Positions 63,201 through 64,000 of a DNA stretch of 64,000 bases are shown here, one piece after another. Both the position numbers and the translations under genes were made by a program. This stretch comes from SZUA-22 sp963751695 (GTDB taxonomy: Bacteria > Bacteroidota > Ignavibacteria > Ignavibacteriales > Melioribacteraceae), in the NCBI GenBank assembly GCA_963751695.1, contig CAVVVP010000003.1, positions 930,001 to 994,000 of the forward strand. Reading direction: 5' to 3'. The notes below the pieces were generated by a model. It was not told where the DNA came from, ran no database searches, and saw nothing but the letters and a program-made list of their open reading frames with translations. How positions within the stretch are numbered: the first letter of the stretch is position 1; every line of letters starts with the position of its first letter.

Positions 63201-64000
63201 ATGAAAAAGTTTATAAAAAGTAATTTCTCAAACAGAAATAATGGTGAATCCAAAAGTGCGGATTTTAATGATCATTTAGAATTCAACGATTTTGTTGATT
63301 ACGCCGCGGTAGGTATCTTCAAGCTTGACATGAACACTAACATTGAGTACGCAAACCAAGCCTTTGCACAGATGCTAGATTTTAAAAGTCGCTCAGATCT
63401 TTTTGGAGTTAATTTCCAAGACGAGTTAATATCTGAATCAACTGATTGGGAAAAAATTAGATCAAAGCTTTATAAGCATCGAATAGCCAAAAATCATATT
63501 ATTCCACTTAAACAAAATAGCGGTGCATCAATTTTTGTAAGAGTAGATATGAGGGCTGCTTCTGATGAAAGCGGAAATCCACAATTCTTTGAAGGTAGTG
63601 TAACAGATGTTTCCGAGTTTGTTAAAAATGAAATGCGAATTAAAAAAGAACTTGAAGCTCTGCGATCTGATAAAAATCTTCCACCGACTATAGAAAATCA
63701 ACCAGAGATCGACACTAAATACCTTTCAGATCTTGCACAGAAAATCAAAACCCCAATCAATTCAATAATTGGATTTTTTACTCTGATTGAACAAGGATTA
63801 ATTAATTCGGACGAGGAGTTGAAAGATTTTTCAAAGAAGACTAAACAATCAGCTAACTCTCTTCTTTCAGTTGTTGAGGGAATAAAGGCAAAAGTTGTAG
63901 AACTCACTCCCGATCCAGCAATATTTATCGAAAATAATAAAGTAATTGCAGAAGAGGAACTTGAGGAAATAGTGGATGAAGAAATTATTCAAGAACCTGA
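63201..64000 (+). CDS. PAS-domain sensor with H-box lacking histidine, C-terminus cut by window edge
   Basis: About 266 codons from ATG 63201 to the edge. A PAS domain lies at about 30-145 (FVDYAAVGIFKLDMNTNIEYANQAFAQML and FFEGSVTDVSEFVKNEMRIKKEL). A linker follows, then a HisKA-like segment YLSDLAQKIKTPINSIIGFFTLIEQG, where the phospho-acceptor His is Gln. After it the protein becomes Glu-rich. It could be a non-phosphorylating sensor, a scaffold, or a kinase whose catalytic domain lies outside the window. Confidence 0.75.
   Translation, partial: MKKFIKSNFSNRNNGESKSADFNDHLEFNDFVDYAAVGIFKLDMNTNIEYANQAFAQMLDFKSRSDLFGVNFQDELISESTDWEKIRSKLYKHRIAKNHIIPLKQNSGASIFVRVDMRAASDESGNPQFFEGSVTDVSEFVKNEMRIKKELEALRSDKNLPPTIENQPEIDTKYLSDLAQKIKTPINSIIGFFTLIEQGLINSDEELKDFSKKTKQSANSLLSVVEGIKAKVVELTPDPAIFIENNKVIAEEELEEIVDEEIIQEP

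Overview
The window is AT-rich and densely packed with genes. It looks like chromosome from an anaerobic or facultatively anaerobic member of the Bacteroidota/Ignavibacteria side of the FCB group. Supporting features are a CarboxypepD-regulatory TonB-dependent receptor, a DUF3109 gene fused in tandem to rpoN, Bacteroidota-type AMP nucleosidase, heterodimeric methylmalonyl-CoA mutase, LA_2272-type surface repeats, and a TAnnTTTG-type -7 box before etfB. The lineage is inferred from gene content only. No rRNA, tRNA, CRISPR array or insertion sequence was recognised.

Layout. 1-3.1 kb: an electron-transfer flavoprotein/acyl-CoA dehydrogenase operon (minus strand). 3.2-7.6 kb: a membrane-anchored AraC-type regulator, a TonB-dependent receptor and a short-chain dehydrogenase (minus). 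7.75-14.2 kb: a housekeeping run of DUF3109, rpoN, a frameshifted membrane methyltransferase, a parvulin-type PPIase, hslV and hslU (plus). 14.3-15.4 kb: a 16-residue-repeat surface protein. 15.4-17.9 kb: an ABC-2 exporter with a LolA-like protein. 18-23 kb: a secreted amidohydrolase, khpA, a SelA/DgaE-like PLP enzyme and a sodium:solute symporter. 23.5-29.5 kb: a Tat-exported Gfo/Idh/MocA oxidoreductase, a pentameric ligand-gated ion channel paired with an AraC/GyrI regulator, and a GH9-deacetylase fusion lipoprotein.

29.5-56.8 kb holds the metabolic centrepiece. Two modules carry most components of the anaerobic purine/uric-acid degradation cluster known from E. coli (ygeWXY-hyuA-ssnA-ygfK-xdhD) and from gut anaerobes. 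Module A (plus strand) is ygfK followed by a fused FeS/molybdopterin dehydrogenase and a TIGR01777 epimerase. Module B (minus strand) reads mutA-mutB-terminator-meaB-ABM-PLP enzyme-hydantoinase-ssnA-ygeY-ygeW. Canonical YgeX is absent from the window; a TrpB-like fold-type-II PLP enzyme sits where it would be expected. The two modules are separated by a lipocalin, threonine synthase, a lysine-2,3-aminomutase-like radical SAM enzyme, an M64 peptidase and a large BNR/sortilin-like beta-propeller protein. A plausible reading is that the molybdoenzyme with YgfK reduces or dehydroxylates the purine ring. The amidohydrolases then open and trim it, the PLP lyase and YgeW recover ammonia and carbamoyl phosphate, and the mutase operon handles the propionate/succinate branch. 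This is inference.

57-64 kb: a BtpA-family protein, MATE and MFS transporters, a winged-helix protein whose N-terminus is paralogous to a small protein at 23.1 kb, a small secreted protein, AMP nucleosidase, a PAP2 phosphatase, and the start of a PAS sensor protein whose H-box lacks the histidine.

Two genes (ygeW and the membrane methyltransferase) each appear to lack one base next to a short A-run. The cause could be consensus errors or true mutations.
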